From assembly GCF_008329985.2 (NCBI RefSeq), contig NZ_CP038437.2, positions 3,162,001 to 3,226,000 of the forward strand: a stretch of 64,000 nt of DNA, given 5' to 3'. The stretch comes from Halomonas binhaiensis (GTDB lineage Bacteria > Pseudomonadota > Gammaproteobacteria > Pseudomonadales > Halomonadaceae). The notes below the pieces were generated by a model. The model saw only the letters and a list, made by a program, of their open reading frames with translations, was not told where the DNA came from and searched no databases. The first letter of the stretch is position 1. Every line of letters starts with the position of its first letter. Below are positions 26,896 through 36,573 of the stretch, piece by piece. The position numbers were made by a program, and so were the translations under genes.

Positions 26896-27717
26896 ATGAC
26901 CATATCCCAAGACCGCCTGGCACGCCGCTTCGCTACTGTCCAGGCTGAGAACCGAGCCGCCCTGGTAACCTACCTGGCCGCAGGGGACCCTGACTACGCC
27001 ACCAGCCTGGCTGCGGTTCGCGGCCTGGCCGAGTCCGGTGCCGATATCATCGAACTGGGCATGCCCTTCACCGATCCCATGGCCGATGGCCAGGCCATCC
27101 AGCATGCCACCCGGCGTGCGCTGGAAGCGGGCCAGACCATGGACAAGACCCTGGAAATGGTGCGTGAACTTCGCCGTGAGAACAATGACATCCCGATCGT
27201 GCTGATGGGCTACTACAACCCCATCTATCGCCGGGGCGTGGAACGCTTCGTCGGCGAAGCACGAGAGGCCGGTGTCGATGGACTGATCGTGGTTGACCTG
27301 CCACCGGAGCATGATGACGAGCTGTGTCTGCCAGCGGCCAAGGCAGGACTCAATTTCATTCGTCTGGCAACGCCCACTACCGATGCAGCACGCCTACCCG
27401 GTGTATTGGCCAACACCTCAGGCTTCCTGTACTACGTCTCCAGCACCGGTGTCACGGGAGGCGAGGCTCCCAGCGTCGAGCGCGTACAGGCCGAGGTCGA
27501 CCGTATCCGCCAGCACAGTGACATTCCCATTGCCGTAGGCTTTGGTATCCGTACCGCTGAACAAGCCGGTGCCATCGGTCGTTTCGCTGACGGAGTGGTG
27601 GTGGGCTCGGCTCTGGTCGAAGCACTCGCCAATGCGGAAAGTCGCGAGGCTGGCGTCACTGCGGTCAAGTCCCTGACCGCTGAATTGGCCGCTGCACTCA
27701 AGACGGCCCGCGACTGA
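26896..27717 (+). CDS. trpA: Tryptophan synthase alpha subunit
   Basis: 273 residues, TIM barrel that cleaves indole-3-glycerol phosphate. The catalytic pair E53 and D64 is in [13 protein letters not shown]. The ribose-phosphate loop region GVTG and [10 protein letters not shown] are present. Cotranscribed with trpB; ends before the hairpin at 27762-27796. Confidence 0.98.
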   Translation: MTISQDRLARRFATVQAENRAALVTYLAAGDPDYATSLAAVRGLAESGADIIELGMPFTDPMADGQAIQHATRRALEAGQTMDKTLEMVRELRRENNDIPIVLMGYYNPIYRRGVERFVGEAREAGVDGLIVVDLPPEHDDELCLPAAKAGLNFIRLATPTTDAARLPGVLANTSGFLYYVSSTGVTGGEAPSVERVQAEVDRIRQHSDIPIAVGFGIRTAEQAGAIGRFADGVVVGSALVEALANAESREAGVTAVKSLTAELAAALKTARD

Positions 27718-27761
27718 TTCCACGCAGCCTTGGAAGATTGACAGTCCCAGACACTGTCTAA

Positions 27762-27796
27762 AAGCAGGCCAGGAGCCCAAAGCTCCTGGCCTGCTT
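27762..27796 (+). terminator. Hairpin downstream of trpA
   Basis: Perfect 14-bp arms (aagcaggccaggag at 27762-27775, complement at 27783-27796) with a 7-base loop; only a weak T-rich tail. The following 27797-28082 contains short dyads (GTTTTT-atc-AAAAAC near 27856) and presumably the sstT promoter, but no gene. Confidence 0.75.
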
Positions 27797-28082
27797 GCAT
27801 TTCACCAGGACACTTCCCTCTTATCATCGCCATCAATTGGCTTATTTCACTGGAGTTTTTATCAAAAACGGGTGTTTTCCCTATATGGATACAACTTAAG
27901 TCGATCCACATAGCTACTTTCTCGGTGATAGAATGCGCCGCTTCGCGCACCAGCGCTTTGCTTGACTCATGTTCTGGCTTCACGCTCTGGTTCTGGCTCA
28001 AGCTCTGTACGCGGCGCGCAACTCAATGCCCCATCAGAAGGCAGGTATTCCAAGTACCTACCACACTCACCGAGAGAGTCCC

Positions 28083-29306
28083 ATGTTCTCTACTCTTGCT
28101 GCTCCGCTGCGGCCACTCTTGCGTCTCAGCCTGGTTCCACAAATCGCCATCGGCATTCTGTGTGGCATCATTCTGGTTGTGATCTCCCCCAAGGCAGCTC
28201 TGTCCGTCGCGCTGCTGGGCGACATCTTCATTTCTGCGCTGAAAGCCGTGGCACCAATCCTCGTGTTTGTACTGGTCATGGCGGCTATCGCCAACCACCA
28301 GAAAGGACAACCCACCCATATTCGTTCCGTGCTGGTGCTGTATCTCATCGGCACATTGGTCGCCGCCCTGGTAGCTGTCATCGCCAGCTTTGCCTTTCCC
28401 ACTACCCTAACGCTGAATGTTTCCCAAGCCAGCGGCAATCCTCCCGGCGGTGTCATCGAGATTCTCAAGAACCTGCTGCTCAGCGTGGTCTACAACCCCG
28501 TATCCGCCCTGATGGAAGGCAACTTCGTTGCCATCCTCGCCTGGGCCGTGGGCCTGGGTATCATGTTGCGCAATGCCAACGATACGACCCGCAAGCTGAT
28601 CAATGACTTGTCCGATGCCGTTTCCGGCATTGTCCGCTTTGTCATCCGCTTTGCCCCGCTCGGTATCTTCGGACTGGTGGCCGGCACACTGGCCACTTCC
28701 GGCATGGGAGCCCTGCTCGAGTACGCTCAGCTACTCGGAATCATCGTCGGCTGTATGCTTTTCGTGGCTCTGGTCACCAATCCATTGATCGTCTTCCTGA
28801 CCACTCGCAGGAACCCGTATCCCCTGGTCTTCACCTGCCTGCGTGGCAGTGCGATCACGGCCTTCTTCACCCGCAGCAGCGCAGCCAACATTCCAATCAA
28901 CCTGGAACTGTGCAAGCGCCTCAACCTGCATGCCGATACCTATTCCATTTCCATCCCGCTGGGCGCGACGATCAATATGTCTGGTGCCGCCATCACCATC
29001 ACTGTGATCACTCTGGCAGCCGCCCATACCCTCGGCATCAGTGTGGACTTCGCCACAGCCCTGCTGCTGTGCATCGTCTCCGCTCTGGCTGCCTGTGGCG
29101 TATCCGGTGTTGCTGGTGGTTCACTGCTGCTGATTCCCATGGCAGCCGCCCTGTTTGGTATCGACGCAGACGTGGCCATGCAGGTCGTTGCTATCGGCTT
29201 TGTCATCAGCGTGGTACAGGATTCCACCGAAACCGCTCTGAACTCGTCCACTGATGTCCTGTTCACCGCTGCAGCCTGTCAGGCGAAAGACGCAAGCAAG
29301 GCTTAA
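28083..29306 (+). CDS. sstT: Sodium-coupled serine/threonine symporter SstT
   Basis: 407 residues, dicarboxylate/amino acid:cation symporter family, close to the 414 residues of E. coli SstT. About eight membrane helices plus re-entrant loops. Family hallmarks: [39 protein letters not shown] and [20 protein letters not shown]. Imports serine and threonine with Na+. ATG 28083 after GAGAG matches the family start; the frame up to 27969 would add an unrelated N-terminus. Confidence 0.95.
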   Translation: MFSTLAAPLRPLLRLSLVPQIAIGILCGIILVVISPKAALSVALLGDIFISALKAVAPILVFVLVMAAIANHQKGQPTHIRSVLVLYLIGTLVAALVAVIASFAFPTTLTLNVSQASGNPPGGVIEILKNLLLSVVYNPVSALMEGNFVAILAWAVGLGIMLRNANDTTRKLINDLSDAVSGIVRFVIRFAPLGIFGLVAGTLATSGMGALLEYAQLLGIIVGCMLFVALVTNPLIVFLTTRRNPYPLVFTCLRGSAITAFFTRSSAANIPINLELCKRLNLHADTYSISIPLGATINMSGAAITITVITLAAAHTLGISVDFATALLLCIVSALAACGVSGVAGGSLLLIPMAAALFGIDADVAMQVVAIGFVISVVQDSTETALNSSTDVLFTAAACQAKDASKA

Positions 29307-29359
29307 CTGGGCTTGTCTGAGCCAGCGCATTTTCATGCACTCAGGAAAGTGACGGCTGA

Positions 29360-29397
29360 AACGAACAACGCCACCCTCAAGGGTGGCGTTGTTCGTT
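29360..29397. terminator. Long hairpin between sstT and htpG (convergent)
   Basis: Perfect 18-bp arms (29360-29377 and 29380-29397) separated by two bases, so the real loop is slightly larger. Lies between convergent genes and probably ends both transcripts. No long T-run. Confidence 0.75.
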
Positions 29398-29473
29398 CAG
29401 GTTGATCACATGCAGATCAACTCTTCAGCTCATCCGTCCAGTCGTCATACGTCCTGTACTTCGCATTGGCCTA

Positions 29474-31378
29474 TTATGCGCTCAACAACGCGTTCAGGCG
29501 TTTGACATAGGCAGCCGGGTCGTCGAGCTGGCCACCTTCAGCAATGATGGCCTGATCCAGCAGGATACGTGCCAAATCAGCGAACCGTTCTCCCTCAGCC
29601 CCTTCGAGGCGATCCACCAGGGCATGCTCAGGGTTCAGCTCCAGAATCGGCTTGACCTCAGGCAGCTTCTGCCCAGCAGCTTCCATGATACGGCGCATCT
29701 GGTAGCCCATCTCATGTTCAGGCAACACGACACATGCCGGAGAGTCGGTCAGGCGATAGGTGACCTTGACCTCCTGGACTTCGTCACCCAGGGCTTCCTT
29801 GACTCGCTTGACCAATTCTTCCTTGGCCTTGGCAGTCTCTTCCTGAGCTTTCTTCTCTTCTTCGTTCTCTACCTCGCCCAGGTCGAGATCGCCCTTGGCC
29901 ACATCAGCCAGCTTCTTGCCATCGAACTCGGTCAGATGGCTCATCAACCACTCATCGATGCGATCGTGCAGCAACACCACTTCGATGCCCTTCTTGCGGA
30001 AGATTTCCAGATGCGGGCTGCTCTTGGCGGCATTGAAACCATCGGCAACGATATAGTAGATCTTGTCCTGCCCTTCCTTCATCCGCTCCACATAATCCGC
30101 CAGGGACTGATCCTGAGTCGCACTATCGGTATGAGTGGTAGAGAAGCGCAGCAGTTCGGCAATCTTGTCGCGGTTGGCATAGTCCTCTGCAGGACCTTCC
30201 TTCAAGACAGCACCGAAAGTGTTCCAGAAGGTCTGATAGGCTTCCTTGTCCTTGGCCAGCTTCTTGAGCATGTCCAGGGCACGCTTGGTCAGTGCAGACT
30301 TGATCTTGTCGACCTGCGGGTCCTGCTGCAGCAGCTCACGGGAAACGTTGAGCGACAGGTCACGGGTATCCACGACCCCTTTGACAAAGCGCAGGTACAA
30401 CGGCAGGAACTGTTCGGCGTCGTCCATGATGAACACACGCTGAACATACAGCTTCACCCCACGGGCACCGTCGCGCTCGTAGAGATCGAAGGGCGCCCGG
30501 CCAGGCACGTAGAGCAGACTGGTATATTCCAGCTTGCCTTCTACCTTGTTGTGGCTCCAGGTCAGCGGGTCAGAAAAATCGTGAGCGACATGCTTGTAGA
30601 AAGCCTTGTACTCGTCCTCGGACACTTCACTCTTGGCGCGTGCCCATAGTGCCGTGGCTTCATTGACGTTCTCCCAGGTAGTCACCTCGGAGCCTTCCAC
30701 CTCATTGCCTTCATCATCCCGGGCCTTCTCGGTACGCGGCATACGCACCGGCACTTCAATATGGTCGGAATACTTGCGCACCAGACTCTGCAGGCGGAAG
30801 TCGTCGGCAAACTCCTTGGCATCACTCTTCAAGTGCAGCGTGATCTCGGTGCCATGCTTCTCGCGTTCGATATCGGCGACGACGAATTCGCCTTCGCCCC
30901 TGGAACGCCACTCCACGCCCGCATCCACAGCATCACCCGCCCTGCGGGTACGCACGGTCATCTCATCGGCCACGATGAAACCAGAGTAGAAACCTACCCC
31001 AAATTGACCGATCAACTTGGCGTCTTTCTGCTGTTCACCTGAGAGCTGCTTGAGAAATTCAGCAGTGCCACTCTTGGCAATGGTCCCCAGGTTGTTGATC
31101 ACGTCTTCACGGTTCATGCCAATACCGTTATCACGGATGGTGATGGTACCGGCTTCGGCATCATGCTCGATCTCGATGCTCAGCTCGCTGTCATTCTCAT
31201 ACAGGGCATCATTGTCCAGCGCGGCATAACGCAGCTTGTCACAAGCGTCGGCAGCATTGGAAATCAGTTCCCGCAGGAAGATTTCACGATTGGAATACAG
31301 CGAATGAATCATCAGATGGAGGAGCTGCTTGACCTCTGTCTGAAAACCTAATGTCTCTTCATGAGTAGCGGTGGTCAT
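29474..31378 (-). CDS. htpG: Hsp90-family chaperone HtpG
   Basis: 634 residues, full-length bacterial Hsp90. The N-terminal GHKL ATPase shows [36 protein letters not shown] and [15 protein letters not shown]. Middle domain with ISNEG-type contacts replaced by [20 protein letters not shown]-terminal dimerisation region ends the protein. Cytoplasmic heat-shock chaperone. A sigma-32-type promoter lies about 95 bp upstream. Confidence 0.98.
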   Translation of the reverse strand: MTTATHEETLGFQTEVKQLLHLMIHSLYSNREIFLRELISNAADACDKLRYAALDNDALYENDSELSIEIEHDAEAGTITIRDNGIGMNREDVINNLGTIAKSGTAEFLKQLSGEQQKDAKLIGQFGVGFYSGFIVADEMTVRTRRAGDAVDAGVEWRSRGEGEFVVADIEREKHGTEITLHLKSDAKEFADDFRLQSLVRKYSDHIEVPVRMPRTEKARDDEGNEVEGSEVTTWENVNEATALWARAKSEVSEDEYKAFYKHVAHDFSDPLTWSHNKVEGKLEYTSLLYVPGRAPFDLYERDGARGVKLYVQRVFIMDDAEQFLPLYLRFVKGVVDTRDLSLNVSRELLQQDPQVDKIKSALTKRALDMLKKLAKDKEAYQTFWNTFGAVLKEGPAEDYANRDKIAELLRFSTTHTDSATQDQSLADYVERMKEGQDKIYYIVADGFNAAKSSPHLEIFRKKGIEVVLLHDRIDEWLMSHLTEFDGKKLADVAKGDLDLGEVENEEEKKAQEETAKAKEELVKRVKEALGDEVQEVKVTYRLTDSPACVVLPEHEMGYQMRRIMEAAGQKLPEVKPILELNPEHALVDRLEGAEGERFADLARILLDQAIIAEGGQLDDPAAYVKRLNALLSA

Positions 31379-31473
31379 GATCGCTCAAAACCCTTTCAAC
31401 AAGATTGACAACAAGATATCTACCAACCGACCTCAACCGACATCGCTGGGTCGTATCAGTGGGCTGCATCGAA

Positions 31474-31500
31474 ATATGGGGGCCAGGGATCTTTTTTCAA
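31474..31500 (-). promoter_or_regulatory. Sigma-32 (RpoH) heat-shock promoter of htpG
   Basis: Read on the minus strand, TTGAAA (31495-31500), 13 bases, then CCCCATAT (31474-31481). This fits the RpoH consensus CTTGAAA-N(11-16)-CCCCATnT closely. It lies between the DUF1232 gene and htpG, pointing at htpG. Confidence 0.8.
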
Positions 31501-31516
31501 CATTTCTCAACGTCTT

Positions 31517-31855
31517 TCAGCTTCCACTGTCTTCTTCAGCGTCCCATATGCCCTTCCAGGCTCGGTAATCCGCCAGGCTGGCGTCGACTCGGGTCAACAG
31601 CCAGCCAACGATGAACACATCGTCAACCAGCCCAAACAGCAAGATGACATCCGGAATCAGGTCCAGGGGCGAAATCAGGTAGGCGAGCGCCAGCGCCATC
31701 CAGACAAAGGCACTCCAGGGTACAGGCCTGTAGCGTCCGGAAAAGACGTCCTGAAGCATGGGCAGAAACAGCTTGAGTGCCCTCATGATGTGACGAAAGG
31801 CTCGTGATCGCTGGGCGACCCGAGAAATCACGGGGATACGGTTCCAAAACGACAT
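31517..31855 (-). CDS. DUF1232 (YkvA-like) membrane protein
   Basis: 112 residues. The diagnostic DUF1232 block is YLISPLDLIPDVILLFGLVD, followed by DDVFIVGWLL, with two short hydrophobic helices. Function of the family is unknown. AGGAG (31863-31867) is best spaced for ATG 31855 (31858 is an alternative); the frame extends to 31942 without support. Upstream neighbour of htpG on the same strand, but htpG has its own heat-shock promoter between them. Confidence 0.85.
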   Translation of the reverse strand: MSFWNRIPVISRVAQRSRAFRHIMRALKLFLPMLQDVFSGRYRPVPWSAFVWMALALAYLISPLDLIPDVILLFGLVDDVFIVGWLLTRVDASLADYRAWKGIWDAEEDSGS

Positions 31856-32038
31856 CATCAGCTCCTGTCTGGCGGCACCATGGTGAGTGACGATGATCCA
31901 TGGCATTGAGCATGGTATGGGGGCACCCTTCTGTGCACACAAGGTTCAAGCGAGCAAATCCTTACTTCAAGGACTGTTAAAGCACACCAATCTAGGCGAC
32001 CATGAACACAATCTAGCCGCCCGTTCTGGAGGGACCCC

Positions 32039-33997
32039 ATGCCATTCGCCAGGTCATTAGACTTGCTTCGCCGTCTCACTCCATTGGTGACGGCCACAGC
32101 ATTGAGCCTACCCGCCACAGCCATGGCCCAAGGTAGCGACAGTGCCATGCGCACCGCCCTGGAAGCCGCCCGTAGCGGTAATTTTTCGTTGATCAACGAG
32201 TCGGCCATTCGTGGTCATGAACTTCACGGTTATGTGGAGTACTACCAACTGCGCGAGCGCCTGCCTGCTGCCAGCCCTCAGGAAGTCCTGACCTACATTT
32301 CTGCCAATAGCGATGCTCCGACAGGCGAATGGATGCGCGAGCAAGCCATCATTCGTTACGGCAAGGTAGGCAACTACGCCAATGTCCTGGCCGTAGCCAA
32401 CGGCGAGCCACCGACGACGGAAGAACAGTGTTATTACTACACTGCCCAGCTTTCCCAGAATCCGACATTGGCGGCCGAAGGGGGACGTCGTCTGTGGCGG
32501 GTGGGCAAGTCCCAGCCCGATGCCTGTGACACGCTGTTCTCCTCGCTACGCTCCCGGGGCGAAATCAATGACCAGGAAATCTGGCAACGCATGATGCTGG
32601 CCTGGGAAAATGATCAGTCTGGTCTGGTCAGCCATCTGGGTGGCCTCCTCGGCCCGAGCTGGTCCAGCGCAGTTGCTGCACAGCAGAGCGTCGCCACCAA
32701 TTCTTCCGCACTATCACGTGTAGGAAGCTGCATTGGTCCCAACTGTGCAGGTAATACGGCCTTCTTCCCTGCCGCTCTCAAGGCCGCAGCACACACCTCC
32801 GCATCCAGCGCCCTGGCCTCCTGGCAACAGCTTTCAGGGGCGAGTCCATTTTCTGCCCAGGATCGCCAGGACATCGAACGCGAGATCATGTACTGGGGCC
32901 TGCGCCGCGACCAGCGCCAGATGCTGAGCTGGATCGACCAGGCATTGCCACGCCAGAGTGATCCGGAAGTCTTCGAGCTACGCACTCGCCTGGCCATTCG
33001 CGATGGTGACTGGGCAGCAGTGGAACGTACTGTCGGTATCATGCCGGCAGCAACCCAGGGTGCCGCACGCTGGCAATACTGGCTGGGGCGGGCACTAGAG
33101 CAACGCGGTCAATCCGCTGCGGCTCAAAGCGCCTTCGCCAAGGCGGCCAGTCAGCGTGATTTCTTCGCTTTCGTCGCCGCTGATCGACTCGGCCAGCCTT
33201 ACAACCTGAACATGGAAAACAACCGTTTTTCCGATACTGAGCGCGCCCAGGTTGCCGGTTGGCCATCCGTCAGGCGCACCAACGCCCTGCTACGCATCGG
33301 CCAGGACGGCCTGGCCAACCTGGAATGGAAACATGCCGTGGAAACTGCCAGCCCGAGGGATGCACGCCTGCTGGCCGATTACGCAGTCCATGCAGGACAG
33401 CCAGCCATGGCGGTGCAAGCCACCATCTACGGCAAGATGCTGGATGCACTGCCCTATCGTTTCCCCGCCGCCTACCGCGACAATTTCATGCGCTGGGGAC
33501 AGACCAATGGCGTGGACCCTTATCTGCTGATGGGAATCGCCCGTCGTGAGAGCGCCTACAATCCCGGTGCTATATCGCCCGCCGGTGCACGCGGCCTGAT
33601 GCAACTGATGCCTGGCACGGCATCCTTGGTTGGCTCGCGTATCGGTATCGGTGACCCGGGATGGGGCGTCCTGGAACCTGATACCAACATCCGCCTGGGC
33701 AGCACCTATATTCGCAATATGCTCGACCGCTACAGCGGTAACCGCATTGCCGCTGCCGCCGCTTATAACGCAGGGCCAGGCCGAGTCGATGACTGGCTGC
33801 GCTCCTCGCCAGGCGAGTTCGACCTGTTCGTCGAACATATTCCGTTCAAGGAAACCCGTCGTTACGTACGTGCCGTGCTCGAATACCGTGTCGTCTTCGA
33901 GAGCCTGGCCAACAACGGCTCGACCCAGGGTGTCAGCGTGCTGACCCCCCAGGAAAGGAACAGCCAGTATAGCGTGTCCTTGATGGCATCCCGCTGA
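32039..33997 (+). CDS. slt: Soluble lytic murein transglycosylase (Slt70 type)
   Basis: 652 residues. Signal peptide LTPLVTATALSLPATAMA; a long alpha-superhelical U-shaped domain; then the C-terminal SLT lysozyme-like domain with catalytic E504 in IARRESAYNPGAISPAGARG and GLMQLMPGTA. Periplasmic enzyme cleaving the MurNAc-GlcNAc bond with 1,6-anhydro ring formation. GGAGG precedes ATG 32039. Length is near the 645 of E. coli Slt70. Ends at a textbook terminator. Confidence 0.96.
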   Translation: MPFARSLDLLRRLTPLVTATALSLPATAMAQGSDSAMRTALEAARSGNFSLINESAIRGHELHGYVEYYQLRERLPAASPQEVLTYISANSDAPTGEWMREQAIIRYGKVGNYANVLAVANGEPPTTEEQCYYYTAQLSQNPTLAAEGGRRLWRVGKSQPDACDTLFSSLRSRGEINDQEIWQRMMLAWENDQSGLVSHLGGLLGPSWSSAVAAQQSVATNSSALSRVGSCIGPNCAGNTAFFPAALKAAAHTSASSALASWQQLSGASPFSAQDRQDIEREIMYWGLRRDQRQMLSWIDQALPRQSDPEVFELRTRLAIRDGDWAAVERTVGIMPAATQGAARWQYWLGRALEQRGQSAAAQSAFAKAASQRDFFAFVAADRLGQPYNLNMENNRFSDTERAQVAGWPSVRRTNALLRIGQDGLANLEWKHAVETASPRDARLLADYAVHAGQPAMAVQATIYGKMLDALPYRFPAAYRDNFMRWGQTNGVDPYLLMGIARRESAYNPGAISPAGARGLMQLMPGTASLVGSRIGIGDPGWGVLEPDTNIRLGSTYIRNMLDRYSGNRIAAAAAYNAGPGRVDDWLRSSPGEFDLFVEHIPFKETRRYVRAVLEYRVVFESLANNGSTQGVSVLTPQERNSQYSVSLMASR

Positions 33998-34018
33998 TTG
34001 CCCGTCAGTAAGCCACGA

Positions 34019-34067
34019 GCCATTGATGCATCACCTGGAAAGGCATGCATCAATGGCTTTTCTTTTT
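34019..34067 (+). terminator. Rho-independent terminator of slt
   Basis: Perfect 13-bp arms (gccattgatgcat at 34019-34031, complement at 34045-34057) followed directly by ttttcttttt. A canonical intrinsic terminator. Confidence 0.92.
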
Positions 34068-34082
34068 GTGCCTGCTCGCTTT

Positions 34083-34739
34083 TTATCCTGGCCTGTTGGT
34101 CAGCGCCAGCTTGACGCCAAAGGCGACCAGCACCATCCCCGTCAGACCATTGAGCCAACGTGAAAATGCTGGCTTGGCCAACCAGGCACTGGCACTACCC
34201 ACCATGGCCGCCACCATGATCTGCCAGATATTGGCAATCACGAAATGCACCCCGGCAAGCCACAGAGACTTGGCCAGGACCGGGTCGGCAGGCGTGATGA
34301 ACTGCGGAAGAAAGGCCATGTAGAACACGATGGTCTTGGGGTTGAGGACATTTGACAGCAATCCCTCACGCAGGGGGCGCCATACACTTCCACGCTGCCT
34401 GGTTGTCGCATTCACCGCCTCTACCGCCAGCCCCTGACCGGACCTTGCCTGCCTCAGGCTCTGTATACCCAGCCAGATCAGATATCCAGCCCCCAGCAGC
34501 TTGAGCAGCGAAAAGGCCCAGGCCGACTGCAGCAGGATCAACGAGACTCCCAACGCCGAAACGGTGGCATGCACGAATAACCCGAAGCAGATTGCCAGGC
34601 TGGTCAGCACACCATCACGCAGACCACCACGAGCGGTATTGCGAATCACCAGCAGGGTATCGACGCCCGGGGTCACGCTAAGCAATGTACAGGCCACCAC
34701 AAAGGGCAAGAACTGAGCATCAATAAACCCGGTCATCAC
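34083..34739 (-). CDS. LysE/RhtB-family amino acid exporter
   Basis: 218 residues with about six hydrophobic helices. Family pattern at the N-terminus: LLSVTPGVDTLLVIRNTARGG, then LLGAGYLIWLGIQSLR and VLNPKTIVFYMAFLPQF. Exports amino acids or derivatives; substrate unknown. The start overlaps the end of the TM2-domain gene by 4 bp, so the two form a small operon. Confidence 0.92.
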   Translation of the reverse strand: MMTGFIDAQFLPFVVACTLLSVTPGVDTLLVIRNTARGGLRDGVLTSLAICFGLFVHATVSALGVSLILLQSAWAFSLLKLLGAGYLIWLGIQSLRQARSGQGLAVEAVNATTRQRGSVWRPLREGLLSNVLNPKTIVFYMAFLPQFITPADPVLAKSLWLAGVHFVIANIWQIMVAAMVGSASAWLAKPAFSRWLNGLTGMVLVAFGVKLALTNRPG

Positions 34740-35161
34740 AACGGCGCCCGCATACGCTCGGCATGTTTCTGGGAGACCTGATCGTTGAGCGTCCAGAAGT
34801 CATACAACACGCCGATCAGGAACAGCCCCCCAGTAAACAGGTAGATCAAGCCTGTGATCCACTTGCCCATATAGAACCGGTGTACACCAAACACACCAAG
34901 AAAAGTCAGTAGAATCCAGCACACACTGTAGTTGATCGGACCACTGCGGTAGCGCATGTCGGCCTGGCGATCCATGCTGGGGATCAGGAACAGGTCGATG
35001 ATCCAGCCGATGAAGAAAAGCCCCAGGGTGAAGAACCAGATGGTACCGGTCACGGGCTTGCCGTAATAAAAGCGATGCGCACCGAGAAAGCCGAATATCC
35101 ACAGTAAGTAACCCATCACTTTGGAATGGGTATCATTGGAATGAATGACGGTTGAATTCAT
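34736..35161 (-). CDS. TM2-domain membrane protein
   Basis: 141 residues with two TM2-type helical hairpins in tandem: YLLWIFGFLGAHRFYYGK followed by LGLFFIGWIIDLFLIP, and LLTFLGVFGVHRFYMGKW followed by GGLFLIGVLYDFWTLND. The internal duplication is clear (GxHRFYxGK in each half). Function unknown. AAGGAAA precedes ATG 35161. Cotranscribed with the LysE-family gene. Confidence 0.9.
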   Translation of the reverse strand: MNSTVIHSNDTHSKVMGYLLWIFGFLGAHRFYYGKPVTGTIWFFTLGLFFIGWIIDLFLIPSMDRQADMRYRSGPINYSVCWILLTFLGVFGVHRFYMGKWITGLIYLFTGGLFLIGVLYDFWTLNDQVSQKHAERMRAPL

Positions 35162-35496
35162 GGCATTTCCTTTTCATTTCCATGTCCAGGCCCTCGCTAT
35201 TGAGATGGTTGCTGGACGCCGGGCTCTCTTTCGATCTACAGTAACTTGGCGAGCCGAGGTAAAGCACCACTTGGGTATTTATATATGCCCAAGAGTTTTG
35301 CCACGGCGCGCAGCGTTGGACAGCAAGTGGAAATGTCGTCAGTGGTAGTTCGATTTGTCGATCGCTCGATTCTGTCGATACACGCAATACGCCCTTCTCT
35401 CTTGTCTTGCCCACGCAATACGGCTCTGACCACATTGCGGGATTCCCCATGATGGCTGAGCCGGCACTATCATCTAGCGAGTTAAGGAAATCGACA
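35162..35496. other. Leader/promoter region of the second cold-shock gene
   Basis: No gene. An imperfect palindrome, CTTGGG...CCCAAG (35270-35293), encloses a TATTTATATAT stretch that could be a -10 region. The distance to the csp start (about 200 bp) is compatible with the long structured leader known for cspA-type mRNAs. Confidence 0.45.
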
Positions 35497-35703
35497 ATGG
35501 CAACTGGCACTGTCAAGTGGTTTAACGACACCAAGGGCTACGGCTTCATCTCTCCGGACGACGGTGGTGACGACCTGTTCGCCCACTTCTCCGAGATTCA
35601 GGCTGAAGGCTTCAAGTCCCTGCAAGATGGCCAGAAGGTCACCTTCGACGTCACCCAGGGCAAGAAGGGCCTTCAGGCTTCCAACATCAAGCTGGCCGAT
35701 TAA
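35497..35703 (+). CDS. Cold-shock protein, CspA family (second copy)
   Basis: 68 residues; RNP1 KGYGFIS and RNP2 LFAHFSE present. Paralogue of the gene at 11704-11910, differing at only a few positions. TAAGGAAA sets ATG 35497; the longer frame from 35407 has no support. RNA chaperone role by family. Confidence 0.96.
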   Translation: MATGTVKWFNDTKGYGFISPDDGGDDLFAHFSEIQAEGFKSLQDGQKVTFDVTQGKKGLQASNIKLAD

Positions 35704-35725
35704 GCCGACAGGCTTTTGGCTGACC

Positions 35726-35753
35726 GTGCTGCCCGGGGTCTCCCGGGCAGCAC
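35726..35753 (+). terminator. Terminator of the cold-shock gene
   Basis: Perfect 12-bp stem gtgctgcccggg/complement with a 4-base loop (35726-35753). A second stem (about 35777-35801, cacccccgagggggtg core) follows and is trailed by a pyrimidine-rich tail, perhaps shared with the convergent lipoprotein gene. Confidence 0.7.
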
Positions 35754-35847
35754 TGGCGTCGCCTGACGCCCTCCAAGGCTCACCCCCGAGGGGGTGGGCC
35801 TTCTTCTGCTGGAACGGTCGTGCTGAGGAAAATCGCCGCCGTGGCGG

Positions 35848-36570
35848 TTATGGTGCGTCTGTTCCCGACTCGTTCGTCGAGGTTCCAGATGCCCCCTCAC
35901 CGTCGACTTCAGGTATCTCCGACTCAGGTATCTCCCGCTCGGCTTCCTTGAACTGCTGGTCGATCTCTTTACTGGCTTCTTTGAAACGGCGCTCGGTTTC
36001 TTCGAGAATCGCGTCGACCTCAGGGCTGGTCTCGTCATCCAAAGAGATACCATCATCCTGGATTGGTTCCGGAACCTGAACCTCTTCATTTTCCTGGATA
36101 GCATCATCCTGCTGCACAGGCTCATTCAAAGGCTGATCGCTCGGCTCTTCTCTATCGGCCTGTTCAAACTGCTCATCGATCTTGCGACTGGCTTCTTCGA
36201 AACGGCGCTCGGTCTCTTCGATGATGGCATCCACCTCCCTCGAATCCTCGGGGTTCGCCTCAAGTGCTTCGCCAAGCTCACCCTCCTCGGCTGCCTCGGC
36301 AGTCTCATCATTGGGTGAGGGAGCGGACTCTGATGCGGATTCAGGTGTCGCTCCAGGCTCAGGTGTCGATGCAGATTCAGATGCCTCTCCAGGCTCAGGT
36401 GTCGATGCAGGTGGTGGTGCTTCTGACTCCTGGGCTTCATCTTGCTGTGCCGGGGCACTGTCCTGGATACCAGCATCTTCACTGACACCAGCTTCTTCAT
36501 CACTGTCACATCCAGCCAGTATCAGTACCAGAGCTGCGACAATTGCAGTCTGGCGAAGGGTCAGTGCCAT
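35848..36570 (-). CDS. Acidic lipoprotein with duplicated coiled-coil-like motif
   Basis: 240 residues. Lipoprotein signal with lipobox LILAGC (Cys21). The mature protein is extremely Glu/Asp/Pro/Ser-rich. A ~30-residue helical motif is present twice, at about 112-141 and 184-213; both contain VDAI(I/L)EETERRF and differ by a few charge-preserving changes. STPEPG segments form a second short repeat near 56-75. I recognise no family. The start lies 3 bp after the stop of the 90-codon ORF upstream, with GGAG inside that ORF, so the two are translationally linked. Confidence 0.75.
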   Translation of the reverse strand: MALTLRQTAIVAALVLILAGCDSDEEAGVSEDAGIQDSAPAQQDEAQESEAPPPASTPEPGEASESASTPEPGATPESASESAPSPNDETAEAAEEGELGEALEANPEDSREVDAIIEETERRFEEASRKIDEQFEQADREEPSDQPLNEPVQQDDAIQENEEVQVPEPIQDDGISLDDETSPEVDAILEETERRFKEASKEIDQQFKEAEREIPESEIPEVDGEGASGTSTNESGTDAP

Positions 36571-36573
36571 GCT

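Noticed and set aside
25822..27312. 496-codon minus-strand open frame across trpB and trpA
   Set aside because: It is antisense to two unmistakable genes, has no family features, and arises from the high GC third positions of the real frame.
29402..30649. 415-codon plus-strand open frame across htpG
   Set aside because: Shadow of htpG; sequence is Leu/Gln/His-rich without domain features.
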